NCBI GenBank assembly: GCA_035550655.1
Contig: DASZOU010000037.1
Coordinates: 1 to 64,000, forward strand
Length of the DNA: 64,000 nucleotides
Reading direction: 5' to 3'
Source of the DNA: DASZTV01 sp035550655
GTDB taxonomy: Bacteria; Actinomycetota; Actinomycetes; JAFAQI01
Made by a program: the position numbers and the translations under genes
Notes under the pieces: model-generated
Told to the model about the DNA's origin: nothing
Database searches by the model: none
Seen by the model: only the letters and a program-made list of their open reading frames with translations
In this document: positions 52,341-61,192 of the stretch, piece by piece
Position numbering within the stretch: position 1 is the first letter of the stretch
Layout of the letters: each line of letters opens with the position of its first letter

Positions 52341-53470
52341 GCCGCGCGTACGACGAGTGGCTCGCAGCAGTTGCGCGCCACCGGCAGGCGGAGGGCCTGT
52401 CCCGACATCTCACCCATCGGCGCAGCGGTGACCACCTCATCGACGTCGCGAGCAACGACTACCTCGGGCTCGCGACCGACCCGCGGGTGCTGACGGCAGC
52501 CCAGGAAGCACTCACGGCCTGGGGTGCCGGCTCGACCGGATCCCGGCTGGTGACAGGAAGCACCGCGCTGCACGAGGAGCTCGAGACCGCGCTGACGTCG
52601 TTCGCCGGCGGTGAGGCGGCACTCGTCTTCTCGTCCGGCTACACCGCCAACCTCGGATTGATCACCGCCCTCGGCGGATCGGACACGCTGATCGTCTCCG
52701 ATGCGCACAACCACGCGTCGATCATCGATGCCTGCCGGTTGTCGCGGTCGCGCGTGGTCGTCAACCCGCATCGCGACCTCGCCGCCGTCGACGTGGCGCT
52801 CGCCACGCGTAGCGAGCAACGGGCGCTTGTCGTGGTGGACGCCGTGTTCAGCACCGACGGCACAACCGCTGATTTGACCGCGTTGCATGACGTCTGCCGG
52901 CGGCGCGATGCGGTGCTGGTCATCGACGAGGCGCACTCGGTGGGGGTGCTCGGGCCGGGCGGTCGAGGCATCGCGCACGCCGCAGGCATCGCTGACGCAC
53001 CGGACGTCATCCGCACGGTGACGCTGTCCAAGGCGCTCGGCAGCCAGGGCGGTGCCGTGCTCGGGTCGGCCGCCGTGATCGACCACCTCATCAACACCGC
53101 GCGGACCTTCATCTTCGACACCGGGCTGGCTCCGGCATGCGTTGCAGCTGCGCATACCGCGATCACCGTGGTTGCCGCTGAGCCGGATCTCGTGTCGAGA
53201 GTCGGTCACTGCCGGGATGAGATCGCGACGGCCCTCGATGTCCCGACCCCCGCCGGCGCAGTGGTCTCGCTGGTGCTCGGCAACCCGGCGCTGACCGTCA
53301 CGGTCGCTGACGCTTGCCGTGACGCCGGTGTCGTCGTCGGCTGCTTCCGGCCGCCTTCGGTTCCGCCCGACGGAAGCCGGCTTCGGCTCACCGCGCGGGC
53401 GAGCCTCACCGATGTGGAGGTCAAGGAGGCCACATCGGTCGTCCTCGAGGCGATCGAGCGGCTGCGGTGA
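52337..53470 (+). CDS. bioF: 8-amino-7-oxononanoate synthase
   Basis: This 377-residue PLP enzyme condenses pimeloyl thioester with alanine. It has SNDYLGLATDPR, GSTGSRLVTGS, the His of DAHNHASI, DEAHSVGVLG and the PLP Lys in TLSKALGSQGG. The length is normal. Its start overlaps bioA (ATGA) and its stop overlaps bioD (GTGA), so BioA, BioF and BioD are made in fixed proportion. Confidence 0.93.
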   Translation: MSRAYDEWLAAVARHRQAEGLSRHLTHRRSGDHLIDVASNDYLGLATDPRVLTAAQEALTAWGAGSTGSRLVTGSTALHEELETALTSFAGGEAALVFSSGYTANLGLITALGGSDTLIVSDAHNHASIIDACRLSRSRVVVNPHRDLAAVDVALATRSEQRALVVVDAVFSTDGTTADLTALHDVCRRRDAVLVIDEAHSVGVLGPGGRGIAHAAGIADAPDVIRTVTLSKALGSQGGAVLGSAAVIDHLINTARTFIFDTGLAPACVAAAHTAITVVAAEPDLVSRVGHCRDEIATALDVPTPAGAVVSLVLGNPALTVTVADACRDAGVVVGCFRPPSVPPDGSRLRLTARASLTDVEVKEATSVVLEAIERLR

Positions 53471-54168
53471 AGCGCCTCGTCGTCACCGGGACCGGAACGG
53501 AGATCGGCAAGACGATCGTCACCGCCGCCCTCGCGGCTCTTGCGCGAGCAGCTGGGCAGCGAGTGGCGGTCGTCAAGGCCGCGCAGACCGGGATCGAGCC
53601 CGGCGACGAGAGCGACACCGACGTCGTCACCCGACTGTCCGGGGTCGACGACGTGCACGAGCTGGTGAGGTATCCGGCCCCGCTTGCACCGGCGAGTGCG
53701 GCCCGTCTGGTCGGCATCCCAGCGACGCCGGTGGCCGAGCTGGCTCGCCGTACGGCGGCGATCACCGGCCGCGACCTGGTCCTGATCGAAGGCGCGGGTG
53801 GTTTGCTCGTCCGGTTCGACGCGGACGGCGCGACGATGGCAGACCTCGCGGCGGACCTCGGCGCCGAGGTGCTGGTCGTCGCTCCCGCCGGCCTCGGGAC
53901 CCTCAACTCGACGGCGCTCACCTGCCGGGAGCTGCGGCGGCGCTCCCTCACGTGCGCGGGAGTCGTCGTCGGCTCCTGGCCCGCAGCTCCCGACCTGGCA
54001 TCGCGTACGAACCTCGACGACCTGCCGTCGTACGCCGAAGCGCCACTGCTCGGCGTGCTACCCGCGGGCCTCGGGACCGTCGACCGGCGGACCTTTCTCG
54101 AAGCTGCCCGCGCCGGGCTCGCCCCCGAGCTGGGCGGCGGGTGGCACCGCCCCGCGACACCTATGTGA
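53467..54168 (+). CDS. bioD: Dethiobiotin synthetase
   Basis: This 233-residue ATP-dependent carboxylase has the P-loop GTGTEIGKT (8-16), Lys in VKAAQTG and EGAGGLLVRFD. It closes the ureido ring of dethiobiotin. The last codons and the TGA stop (54166-54168) lie in the second dispersed repeat array: the ATGTGA of its first unit supplies Met and stop. bioB, the next step, is not in the window. Confidence 0.92.
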   Translation: MKRLVVTGTGTEIGKTIVTAALAALARAAGQRVAVVKAAQTGIEPGDESDTDVVTRLSGVDDVHELVRYPAPLAPASAARLVGIPATPVAELARRTAAITGRDLVLIEGAGGLLVRFDADGATMADLAADLGAEVLVVAPAGLGTLNSTALTCRELRRRSLTCAGVVVGSWPAAPDLASRTNLDDLPSYAEAPLLGVLPAGLGTVDRRTFLEAARAGLAPELGGGWHRPATPM

Positions 54169-54247
54169 CATACGGGTCGTGAATCGCGACACCTGTGTGA
54201 CATACGGGCGGCTTTTCACAACACCTATGTGACATGCGATCAGCCTC
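54154..54247. repeat. Dispersed palindromic repeat, copy 2 (three units, 32-bp period)
   Basis: ATGTGACAT occurs at 54163-54171 and 54227-54235, with GTGTGACAT at 54195-54203; the spacing is exactly 32 bp each time. Each core is preceded by ACACCT and the cores are linked by GTCGTGAATCGCGAC-type imperfect palindromes. The right flank is the inverted copy of the left flank of copy 1. It lies between convergent bioD and the thioesterase gene and supplies both stop codons. Confidence 0.85.
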
Positions 54248-54764
54248 TTGCGTCGTTCGGCGGAGCGCCCGGCTCGTCCGGCGCCTGGTAACGACCAGCC
54301 CGCCCCTCCGCCGGCAGTACCACCTGCGTGCATCGGCTGGTGGCCAGCACCTCCCCCGGGATCTCGCCTCGGTAGAGCTCCGCGGCACAGAACACCACCC
54401 GCCGGGTACGGCGCACCACCCAGCCTTTCGCCGACAGCGTGCCGACTTCCGCCGACCGGAGGAACTCGACCCGCAGGTCCGCGGTGAGGAACGCCTGGTC
54501 ACGATCGAGCACGGTCCAGCAGGCGCCCCCCATCGCGGCATCGAGCAGTGCGGTCACGAGTCCGCCCTGCACGATCGGCCCACCCGCGGTGCGGAAGCAG
54601 TAGTCAGGCGTCGCGTCCCAAGCGATCGTCGTACCGCCCGGTTCCCACGCGAGGCGTCGATAGCCGAGCGTCGCCCACAGGTGCGGCGGCGTCGCCCTCG
54701 CGTGGTCCCACTGGTCGGCATCGGCGAAGCGCTCGCCGGGTGCGATGCGTGGTGGCTCGCTCAC
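54240..54764 (-). CDS. Hotdog-fold thioesterase (PaaI/4HBT-like)
   Basis: This 174-residue protein has the hotdog pattern GGPIVQGGLVTALLDAAMGG (central helix) and FLTADLRVEFLRSAEVG. These proteins cleave acyl-CoA thioesters, usually as dimers or tetramers. The GTG at 54764 overlaps the livK-like stop by 4 bp (GTGA), making it the last gene of the transporter operon and suggesting that the imported compound is handled as a CoA ester. The TGA stop is inside the repeat array. Confidence 0.8.
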   Translation of the reverse strand: MSEPPRIAPGERFADADQWDHARATPPHLWATLGYRRLAWEPGGTTIAWDATPDYCFRTAGGPIVQGGLVTALLDAAMGGACWTVLDRDQAFLTADLRVEFLRSAEVGTLSAKGWVVRRTRRVVFCAAELYRGEIPGEVLATSRCTQVVLPAEGRAGRYQAPDEPGAPPNDARG

Positions 54765-56074
54765 CCAGTCGGGATCCCGCTCGCCGGTGCAGTCGCCTCG
54801 GCGGTCGTGTACGGCGTGATCGGCCCGGTGCCGTCATCCGTCACGAGCGGCTGACCCTGCAGGTGGACGGCCAGCCCCTGGATCACGCCCATCTGCACAC
54901 CCGTCATGCCCGAGTGGTCGCTCGACGAGTACGCGTACGGCGTGAGGTTCGGGCCGCTGAAGTTGTTCGCCTCGACGGCGGCAACCAGGCTCTCCCGGGT
55001 CAGGTTCTGCCCGGCTGCCGCGAGGGCCTCGGTGAAGGTGTACGCCGACGCCATGCCGTACAGCACGTTGCCGTCGAACGGCAGCTTCGGGATGTACTTG
55101 TCGTGGATCTGCTTGAACAGCTTGATCCAGCTGTTGGAGGGCTCCGCCGGGGACGGCAGGTAGCCGTCGGTGATGATGCCCTGGATCAGGTCCTTGCCGG
55201 GCGCCTTCCCCTTCGAGAAGTTCGAGATCAGGCCGGACAGCGTGATCGGGTCGGAGCCGACGCTGCTGACCACGAGCTGCGGGCTGAAGCCCAGCTGCAG
55301 CGACGTGAGCTTGAGCAACGCGGTGAAGGCGGGAACCGTGAACGACACGAGCACCTGGACGCCGGCCTTCTGCAGCTTCTGCACCAGCGGGGTGATCTTG
55401 ATGTTGGTGGGGTCGTACTGCTCGATATCCGCGATTCCGCTTGCCGGGATCTCGTCCTCGAACCCCTTGATGCCGTTCTGGCCGAAGTCATCGCCCTGCG
55501 CGAAGATGCCGATCTTCTTCCCGGGGAAGTTCTTCTTCACGTAGTCGCCGAGGATCTTGCCCTCGCGCGTGTAGTCCGGGAGCCATCCGAAGGTCTCGGG
55601 GTTCTGGCTCGGGTTGTTCCAGCACAGGCAGCCCGAGGCAACGAACAGGTCGGGGACCTTCTGCTGGTTGATGAAGTTGACCGCCGCCTCGTGCGTCGGA
55701 GTACCGAGGCCTTCGAAGATCGCGAAGACGTGCTTCTGCAGGACGAGCTGCTTCACGTCGGTGCTGGTCTTCGTCGGGTCGTAGGCGTCGTCGAGGTACT
55801 TGAACGTGATCTTGCGGCCGTTGATGCCGCCGTGGGCGTTGACCCACTGGAAGTAGGCGTTCGATGCCGGTGCGATCTCGGAGTAGCCGGGCGCCGCGAT
55901 ACCGGTCAGCGGCTGGTGGCTGCCGATCAGGATCGAGGTGGCGGTGACGCCGGGGGTCGAGCTCGTCCCGCCGTTGCCGTTGCCTCCGCTGCTGCTGCTG
56001 CTTCCTCCGCAAGCCGCAGCCGCGAGCGCGACGACCGCACCCATTGCAAACAGCCGCACAGACGCCTTTGTCAT
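54761..56074 (-). CDS. Branched-chain amino-acid-type ABC substrate-binding lipoprotein
   Basis: This 437-residue lipoprotein has a signal peptide ending AAAAC (Cys22), a Gly/Ser linker and a type I periplasmic binding fold of the Leu/Ile/Val family (IGSHQPLTGIAAPGYSE, YDPTKTSTDVKQLV, GLGTPTHEAAVNF). The ligand may be an amino acid, an amide, urea or an aromatic acid. It is transcribed after the two permease genes, the reverse of the common order in which the binding protein comes first. Confidence 0.88.
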   Translation of the reverse strand: MTKASVRLFAMGAVVALAAAACGGSSSSSGGNGNGGTSSTPGVTATSILIGSHQPLTGIAAPGYSEIAPASNAYFQWVNAHGGINGRKITFKYLDDAYDPTKTSTDVKQLVLQKHVFAIFEGLGTPTHEAAVNFINQQKVPDLFVASGCLCWNNPSQNPETFGWLPDYTREGKILGDYVKKNFPGKKIGIFAQGDDFGQNGIKGFEDEIPASGIADIEQYDPTNIKITPLVQKLQKAGVQVLVSFTVPAFTALLKLTSLQLGFSPQLVVSSVGSDPITLSGLISNFSKGKAPGKDLIQGIITDGYLPSPAEPSNSWIKLFKQIHDKYIPKLPFDGNVLYGMASAYTFTEALAAAGQNLTRESLVAAVEANNFSGPNLTPYAYSSSDHSGMTGVQMGVIQGLAVHLQGQPLVTDDGTGPITPYTTAEATAPASGIPTG

Positions 56075-56107
56075 GTGTCCTCCGATCGACGCAAACCTGG
56101 CGGGAAC

Positions 56108-57172
56108 CTAGTCCTGATCCGGTTCACCTGCATAGTTACCGGCGGGTTTCGTTCTCAAGGTGTTACGAGCGCGCCCGGCGAGCCGGCGCAGCCCGCCCTG
56201 GATGCCGAGCGGGAACAGCAGCATGCCGACGATCAGGCCGAGGCCGTACAGCGCGTACGGCAGGTTGCTGACCACCTTGTCCGACAGCGACACATGGTTG
56301 GCGAGGTCCTGCGACCAGGTGGGCAGCAGGATCACCACGATCGAGCCGTAGACGGCGCCACTGAGCGTTCCGAGCCCGCCGAACACCGCGGCGGCGAGCA
56401 ACCCCAGGGAAAGGGTCAGCGGGAAGCTGTCCGGCTCGATGTTGCCGGCTACGTCCGCCAGCAGGCCGCCGGCGAGACCGGCACACGCGGCACTCACGAC
56501 GAAGGCGAGGATCTGGATTCGCGCGACCGACATGCCCGCGAGCGATGCGGCGATCTCGTCGTCGCGGACCGCGCGGAACGCGCGACCGACACGGCTCGCC
56601 GAGAGGTTGGCGAGCAGGAACAGCGTGATGACGGCGGCGATGCAGCAGACCCATGCCTGCCAACGGATGTAGTCGATGCCGTTCGGGCCGAGCGGCGCGT
56701 CAACCGAGAAGCCGGCGTGCCCGCCCAGCGGGCCTTGCAGGCGCGAGTACTTCGGCAGCGTCGGCAGCCCGATCGCGAGTGCGAGGGTGATGCCCGCGAG
56801 GTACGGGCCGCGCAACCGCGCCGCCGCGACGCCGACCAGCGCACCCGCGAGGGCTGCGACGACGATGGCCGCAAGCAGGATCAGCACGAACTCGCCGTTG
56901 TTCGCGCTCGGGTGGTGCTTCAACAGCAGGGCGACGGTGTAGGCGCCGACGAACATGAAGGCGCCGTTGCCGAGCGAGATCTGCCCGGACAGACCGGTGA
57001 GCACGGTGAGTCCCGCGACCGCGCAGACCTCGGTGGCGATCTGGGCGAGCTGGTTGTTGCGGTACTGCGAGAGCCCGCCCGTCACCGCCAGCAGCAGCCC
57101 GAGCCCGGCCACCGCCGGGATACCGTGCCGCAGCAACATGGGCGCACGCCGCCACCCGCTGACAATCCTCAA
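56108..57172 (-). CDS. livM: LivM-type ABC permease
   Basis: This 354-residue membrane protein has about 9-10 helices and the BPD_transp_2 signature GLSGQISLGNGAFMFVGAY near residue 60 and a cytosolic EAA-like loop (RVGRAFRAVRDDEIAASLAG). It pairs with LivH. A TTG at 57172 overlaps the livH stop (TTGA). An ATG at 57139 is the alternative start. Confidence 0.87.
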   Translation of the reverse strand: MRIVSGWRRAPMLLRHGIPAVAGLGLLLAVTGGLSQYRNNQLAQIATEVCAVAGLTVLTGLSGQISLGNGAFMFVGAYTVALLLKHHPSANNGEFVLILLAAIVVAALAGALVGVAAARLRGPYLAGITLALAIGLPTLPKYSRLQGPLGGHAGFSVDAPLGPNGIDYIRWQAWVCCIAAVITLFLLANLSASRVGRAFRAVRDDEIAASLAGMSVARIQILAFVVSAACAGLAGGLLADVAGNIEPDSFPLTLSLGLLAAAVFGGLGTLSGAVYGSIVVILLPTWSQDLANHVSLSDKVVSNLPYALYGLGLIVGMLLFPLGIQGGLRRLAGRARNTLRTKPAGNYAGEPDQD

Positions 57173-58053
57173 ACTCTTCGCACCGCCGTCCGGCTGAACA
57201 GACCGTTCGGACGGATCATCAGGACGACGAGCAGCAGCACGAACACGTAGAAGAAGTCGATGTCGTTGCTGACGTAGTTGTCGAGGATCTGCTGGATCAC
57301 TCCGACGAGCACGCCGCCGGTCACCGCCCCGATCGGAGAGTCCAGTCCACCGACCACGGCCGCCGTGAAGCCGAAGATGAGCAGCCCGTCAAAGGCGTAC
57401 GGATTCATGTAGTCCGGCTGGGTTCCGGCGATCAGCACACCGGCGAGAGCACCGACCATCGCCGCAAGCCCCCACCCCAGCGTGAGCATCCGCCCGACCC
57501 TCACGCCGAGCAGCCGGGCGACTTCCGGGTTGAACGCGCTCGCTCGCATCCGCAGCCCGAGCGGCGAACGCTGGAAGAGCAGGTAGAGCCCGATCAGAAC
57601 GACGAACACCGCGACGACGATGAACAGGTAGTCCGCGGAGAACAGGATCACCTGATGCCCCGCGTGGTAGTAGGTCAGCGAGAACTCCGGCGCGAACGAG
57701 CTGACCCCGTTGCCCCAGATCATCCCCGCGACGGACTCGAACACCAGCAGCAAGCCGAGAGTGACGATGACCGCGTTGAGCGGCGGACCGTTCTCGACCG
57801 GGCGAACCAGCAGCCGTTCCACGACGGCACCGATCACGAGGCCGGCGAGCAGCGCCACCACGAGGCCGAGCCAGTAGTTCACGCCGTGGCGCTGGACCAG
57901 GTCCCACGCGATGAACGTCGTGAACATCAACATCCCGCCCTGCGCGAAGTTCACGATTCGCGTCGACCGCCAGATCAACACCAGCGCGAGCGCGACGGCG
58001 GCGTACAAGGTTCCGTTGGCGATCCCGTAGATAACGAGGTTCAGGAAGGTCAT
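57169..58053 (-). CDS. livH: LivH-type ABC permease
   Basis: This 294-residue membrane protein has 8 helices and the LivH hallmarks NLVIYGIANGTLYAAVALAL, FAQGGMLMFTTF and the coupling loop RSPLGLRMRASAFNPEVARLLG. The ATG at 58053 follows the livF stop by 4 bp. The longer frame overlaps livF without resemblance to the family. Confidence 0.88.
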   Translation of the reverse strand: MTFLNLVIYGIANGTLYAAVALALVLIWRSTRIVNFAQGGMLMFTTFIAWDLVQRHGVNYWLGLVVALLAGLVIGAVVERLLVRPVENGPPLNAVIVTLGLLLVFESVAGMIWGNGVSSFAPEFSLTYYHAGHQVILFSADYLFIVVAVFVVLIGLYLLFQRSPLGLRMRASAFNPEVARLLGVRVGRMLTLGWGLAAMVGALAGVLIAGTQPDYMNPYAFDGLLIFGFTAAVVGGLDSPIGAVTGGVLVGVIQQILDNYVSNDIDFFYVFVLLLVVLMIRPNGLFSRTAVRRV

Positions 58054-58057
58054 CGGC

Positions 58058-58777
58058 TCAGAACCCCAGGTAGGCGTGTCGGAGCTTCTCGTCGCCGGCG
58101 AGGTCGGCCGCGGCGCCCGAGGCGACAACCCGGCCGAGGTTGAGGATCACCGCGGTGTCGGCGACCGACAACGCGCTGCGGGCGTTCTGCTCGACCAGTA
58201 CGACGGTCAGCCCCTCCTCGGCGCTGAGCCGGCGAAGCGTCGCCATGATCTGCGCGGTGATCCGGGGGGCCAACCCGAGCGAGGGCTCGTCGAGCAGGAG
58301 CAGCGTCGGCCGGCTCATCAGCGCGCGGCCGATAGCGAGCATCTGGCGTTCCCCGCCGGACAGCGTGTCCGCGACCTTGTCGCGCCGCTCGGCCAGCGGC
58401 GGGAACATCGCATACACCGAGTCGAGGCCCTTCCCCGTGACCTGGCGACGGTCCGCCCGCCACAACGCGCCGAGCCGCAGGTTCTCCTCGACCGTGAGCT
58501 CCGTGATCACCCCCCGGCCCTCCGGCACATGCGCGATGCCGAACGTCACGATCTGCTCGACCGCAGCCGCGACCAGGTCGTGACCCGCGAAGCGGATCGA
58601 GCCCGAAGCCGGTCGCACCAGGCCGTTGATCGTGCGCAGCAGCGTGGTCTTTCCGGCGCCGTTCGCGCCCAGGATGGCGGTGATCTCCCCCTCGGGGACG
58701 GTCAGGCTCACGCCGGACAGCGCCCGCACCGCGCCGTACATCGTGACGACCTCGTCGACGGTGAGTCCGTCAGACAT
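58058..58777 (-). CDS. livF: LivF-type ABC ATPase
   Basis: This 239-residue ATPase has Walker A GANGAGKTT, signature LSGGERQ, Walker B LLLLDEPSLGLAP and the LivF-specific VPEGRGVITELTVEENL. It powers the LivHM channel together with LivG. Its start overlaps the livG stop by 8 bp. Confidence 0.92.
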   Translation of the reverse strand: MSDGLTVDEVVTMYGAVRALSGVSLTVPEGEITAILGANGAGKTTLLRTINGLVRPASGSIRFAGHDLVAAAVEQIVTFGIAHVPEGRGVITELTVEENLRLGALWRADRRQVTGKGLDSVYAMFPPLAERRDKVADTLSGGERQMLAIGRALMSRPTLLLLDEPSLGLAPRITAQIMATLRRLSAEEGLTVVLVEQNARSALSVADTAVILNLGRVVASGAAADLAGDEKLRHAYLGF

Positions 58778-59531
58778 CGATCTGCTCGCCCAGGTACGCC
58801 TCGAGCACCTTCGGGTCGTCGCGGACCTGGTCCGGCGTGCCCGTGGCGATGCAGCGACCGAAGTCCAGCACCACGATCCGGTCGCAGACGCTCATCACCA
58901 GGTCCATGTGGTGCTCGACGAGCAGTACGGCGGTGCGCTGCTTGAGATCACGAACGAGTGCTGCGAGCTCCTCCATCTCGTCAGCTGCCAGCCCTGACGC
59001 GGGCTCGTCGAGCAGCAGCAGCGCCGGATCCGCCACGAGAGCTCGCGCGAGCGCGATCCGCTTCTGCACGCCGTACGGCAGCTGAGCTGGGAGCGAGCCG
59101 GCCGCGCCCGCCACTCCGAGCTGGTCGAGGGCGGCCATGGCGCGCTCTCTCAACCGGCGTTCCTCGCGATCGCTGCGGGGCAGCGCGAGCAAGCCGGACC
59201 CGAGCCACGACCGGGAGTGGTGGTCGGCGCCGACGAGAACGTTCTCGACGGCGGTCAGGTGTGGGAACAGCCCCAACCCTTGCAGCGTCCGGGAGATGCC
59301 GAGTCCGGCGAGCTGATGCGGCCGGATCCGGCGCAGTGGCTGACCCTTCCATCGCAGCTCGCCCTGGAGCGGCCGGACGAACCCACAGATGACGTTGAAG
59401 AGCGTGGTCTTCCCGGCGCCGTTGGGCCCGATCACCCCGACGACCTCGCCGTCGTCCACCGTGGCGGAAACGTCGGCGAGAGCAGTCAGCCCCCCGAACC
59501 GCACCGTGACGCGCTCGACGTCGAGCAGCAT
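58770..59531 (-). CDS. livG: LivG-type ABC ATPase
   Basis: This 253-residue ATPase has Walker A GPNGAGKTT, the LivG-type GISRTLQGLGLFPHLTAVENVLVG and Walker B LLLLDEPASGLA. The signature is altered: PAQLPYGVQKRIALARAL replaces LS(Y)GxQR, as in many LivG. First gene of the transporter operon, 20 bp after the cyclase gene stop on the same strand, so it may share that transcript. Confidence 0.92.
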   Translation of the reverse strand: MLLDVERVTVRFGGLTALADVSATVDDGEVVGVIGPNGAGKTTLFNVICGFVRPLQGELRWKGQPLRRIRPHQLAGLGISRTLQGLGLFPHLTAVENVLVGADHHSRSWLGSGLLALPRSDREERRLRERAMAALDQLGVAGAAGSLPAQLPYGVQKRIALARALVADPALLLLDEPASGLAADEMEELAALVRDLKQRTAVLLVEHHMDLVMSVCDRIVVLDFGRCIATGTPDQVRDDPKVLEAYLGEQIDV

Positions 59532-59551
59532 CCCGTCTCGCCTCCCTGGCT

Positions 59552-61075
59552 CTAGGCCGGCACGTAGACCGTAGTCGCCTCAGCGCGTCCCCGCAGCGTC
59601 ACTTCGTCGGCAGATCTCCACCCGTCTGGTCCGGCCGCCGCCACGAGCGATGCGGAGGCGGCCACGCGCCCGGGCAGCGACTTGGCGAGCTCACCCAGCC
59701 GGGCGGCCTCGTTCACCGGGTTGCCGATGACCGTGTACTCGTAGCGGCTCGTCCCGCCCACATTCCCTGCGACTGCCTCACCCGCCGCGACTCCAACACC
59801 GAAGTCGATCTCCGGGATCTCGGCAGTGACCCGCTCCGCGAGGGTCCGGGCCGCGGCGAGCGCACGAGCTTCCCGATCCGGCAGCGGCGCAGGGGCGCCG
59901 AAGATGGCGAGCGCCGCGTCTCCGGCGAACTTGTTGATGGAGCCGCCCTCGGCTTCGACAACCTCGATCACCACGCCGAAGAACCGGTTGAGCAGATCGA
60001 CGACGGCGTGGGCCGGCATCTCGGCCGCGATCCGGGTCGACCCGACGATGTCGATGTAGACCACGGCCACGTCGCGAAGCTCGCCGCCGAGCTGGATGCC
60101 GTGCTCGAGCGCGCGGCGGGCGACGTCGGCACCGACATGGCGGCCGAACAGGTCCCGCAGCTGTTCCCGCTCCCGCAGGCCCGCCGCCATCCGGTTGAAC
60201 CCAGCCTGCAGCAAGCCGATGTCCGTTCCGTCGTACACCGGCACCGACACGTCGAGCTCTCCCCGCTCGATCCGCGCGAGCGCGCGGCGCACGGAGATGA
60301 TCGGGTCCGCCGTCGCGCGCGTGACGAACACCGTGGTGATGAAGCCGGCGAACAGGCAGTTCGCCCCGAGTACGGCGGTTGCGAGCGCGAGGTCGTGCCG
60401 GCTGCCGACGCGATCGACCAGGCTGGCGACCCCCAGCAGAACGACACCCAACACCGGGGCCCCGGTGCCCGCCACCCAGGTCATGATCGAACGGACGGCC
60501 ACAGACTGCGCGATCTTCTGCGGATGCTCCGAGGCGGACAGCGCCCGGCCGGCAGCCTCACGCAGCAGCAGCTCGGCGAAGCGGAACGCGACGGCGCTCG
60601 TGATGACACCCGACAGCCCGACGATTGCCGTGATCCGCAGCCCGGCATCGGTGGAGCGGGTGAAGGTCAGCGCCCCGAACAACACCGTGCCGCCCAGCCA
60701 CAGCACGCCCACGCCCCGGGCGAGGGTCCGCGGGCCGCGCAGCACGGTGAGCTGCTCGTCGGCGGTGGGCGGCCGTTCGGACGGCAACCAGTCGCCGAGG
60801 CTGGACAGCTTGCGAACCCCCATGACGACGCCGACCGCGATGGCAACCACGAGATACGCCGAGGCCGCGATGATGTCGGTACCGAGCTGGCTGGCATCGG
60901 CCAGCGCCTTCGGCTCAGGGACGACGTACACCGCGACGAGGAACGTCGCGACCGCGCCGATGATGTTCGTGAGGACGAGCACCGTCACCAGGCCGACCAG
61001 CGCGCGCAGCAGCACCGCCGCACCGGATCCCCACCATCGGCGCCGGACCGCGATCCGCTCGGTGTGCCCCCTCAT
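59552..61075 (-). CDS. Membrane class III adenylate/guanylate cyclase with HAMP
   Basis: This is a 507-residue protein. About 6 transmembrane helices occupy residues 20-255. A HAMP-like linker follows (PIISVRRALARIERGELDVS). The catalytic domain (about 335-505) has metal Asp in VVYIDIVGST, Lys and second Asp in NKFAGDAALAIFG, and YTVIGNPVNEAARL. It makes cAMP or cGMP from the nucleotide triphosphate as a dimer. Thr at the purine-specifying position is common in bacterial homologues, so the base preference is unsettled. It lies next to tRNA-Arg. Confidence 0.87.
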   Translation of the reverse strand: MRGHTERIAVRRRWWGSGAAVLLRALVGLVTVLVLTNIIGAVATFLVAVYVVPEPKALADASQLGTDIIAASAYLVVAIAVGVVMGVRKLSSLGDWLPSERPPTADEQLTVLRGPRTLARGVGVLWLGGTVLFGALTFTRSTDAGLRITAIVGLSGVITSAVAFRFAELLLREAAGRALSASEHPQKIAQSVAVRSIMTWVAGTGAPVLGVVLLGVASLVDRVGSRHDLALATAVLGANCLFAGFITTVFVTRATADPIISVRRALARIERGELDVSVPVYDGTDIGLLQAGFNRMAAGLREREQLRDLFGRHVGADVARRALEHGIQLGGELRDVAVVYIDIVGSTRIAAEMPAHAVVDLLNRFFGVVIEVVEAEGGSINKFAGDAALAIFGAPAPLPDREARALAAARTLAERVTAEIPEIDFGVGVAAGEAVAGNVGGTSRYEYTVIGNPVNEAARLGELAKSLPGRVAASASLVAAAGPDGWRSADEVTLRGRAEATTVYVPA

Positions 61076-61079
61076 AACG

Positions 61080-61152
61080 CGCGCCCGGCAGGGATCGAAC
61101 CTGCGACCAACTGCTTAGAAGGCAGTCGCTCTATCCGCTGAGCTACGGGCGC
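61080..61152 (-). tRNA. tRNA-Arg (anticodon TCT)
   Basis: On the minus strand a full cloverleaf is present: acceptor GCGCCCG/CGGGCGC (61152-61146 and 61087-61081), D-arm TAGCTCAGCGGATAGAGC, anticodon loop CTTCTAA with TCT (61119-61117), T-arm CGCAGGTTCGATCCCTGC and discriminator G at 61080. CCA is not encoded. It reads AGA codons, rare in such a GC-rich genome. Confidence 0.95.
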
Positions 61153-61192
61153 CCTGGTAGGAAAAAGCGTAGGGGGTGAGAACCTTGTCGGC

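Noticed and set aside
54548..57250. 900-residue open frame on the plus strand opposite the Liv operon
   Set aside because: No recognisable fold and the minus strand encodes clear transporter proteins. It is an antisense artefact of third-position GC.
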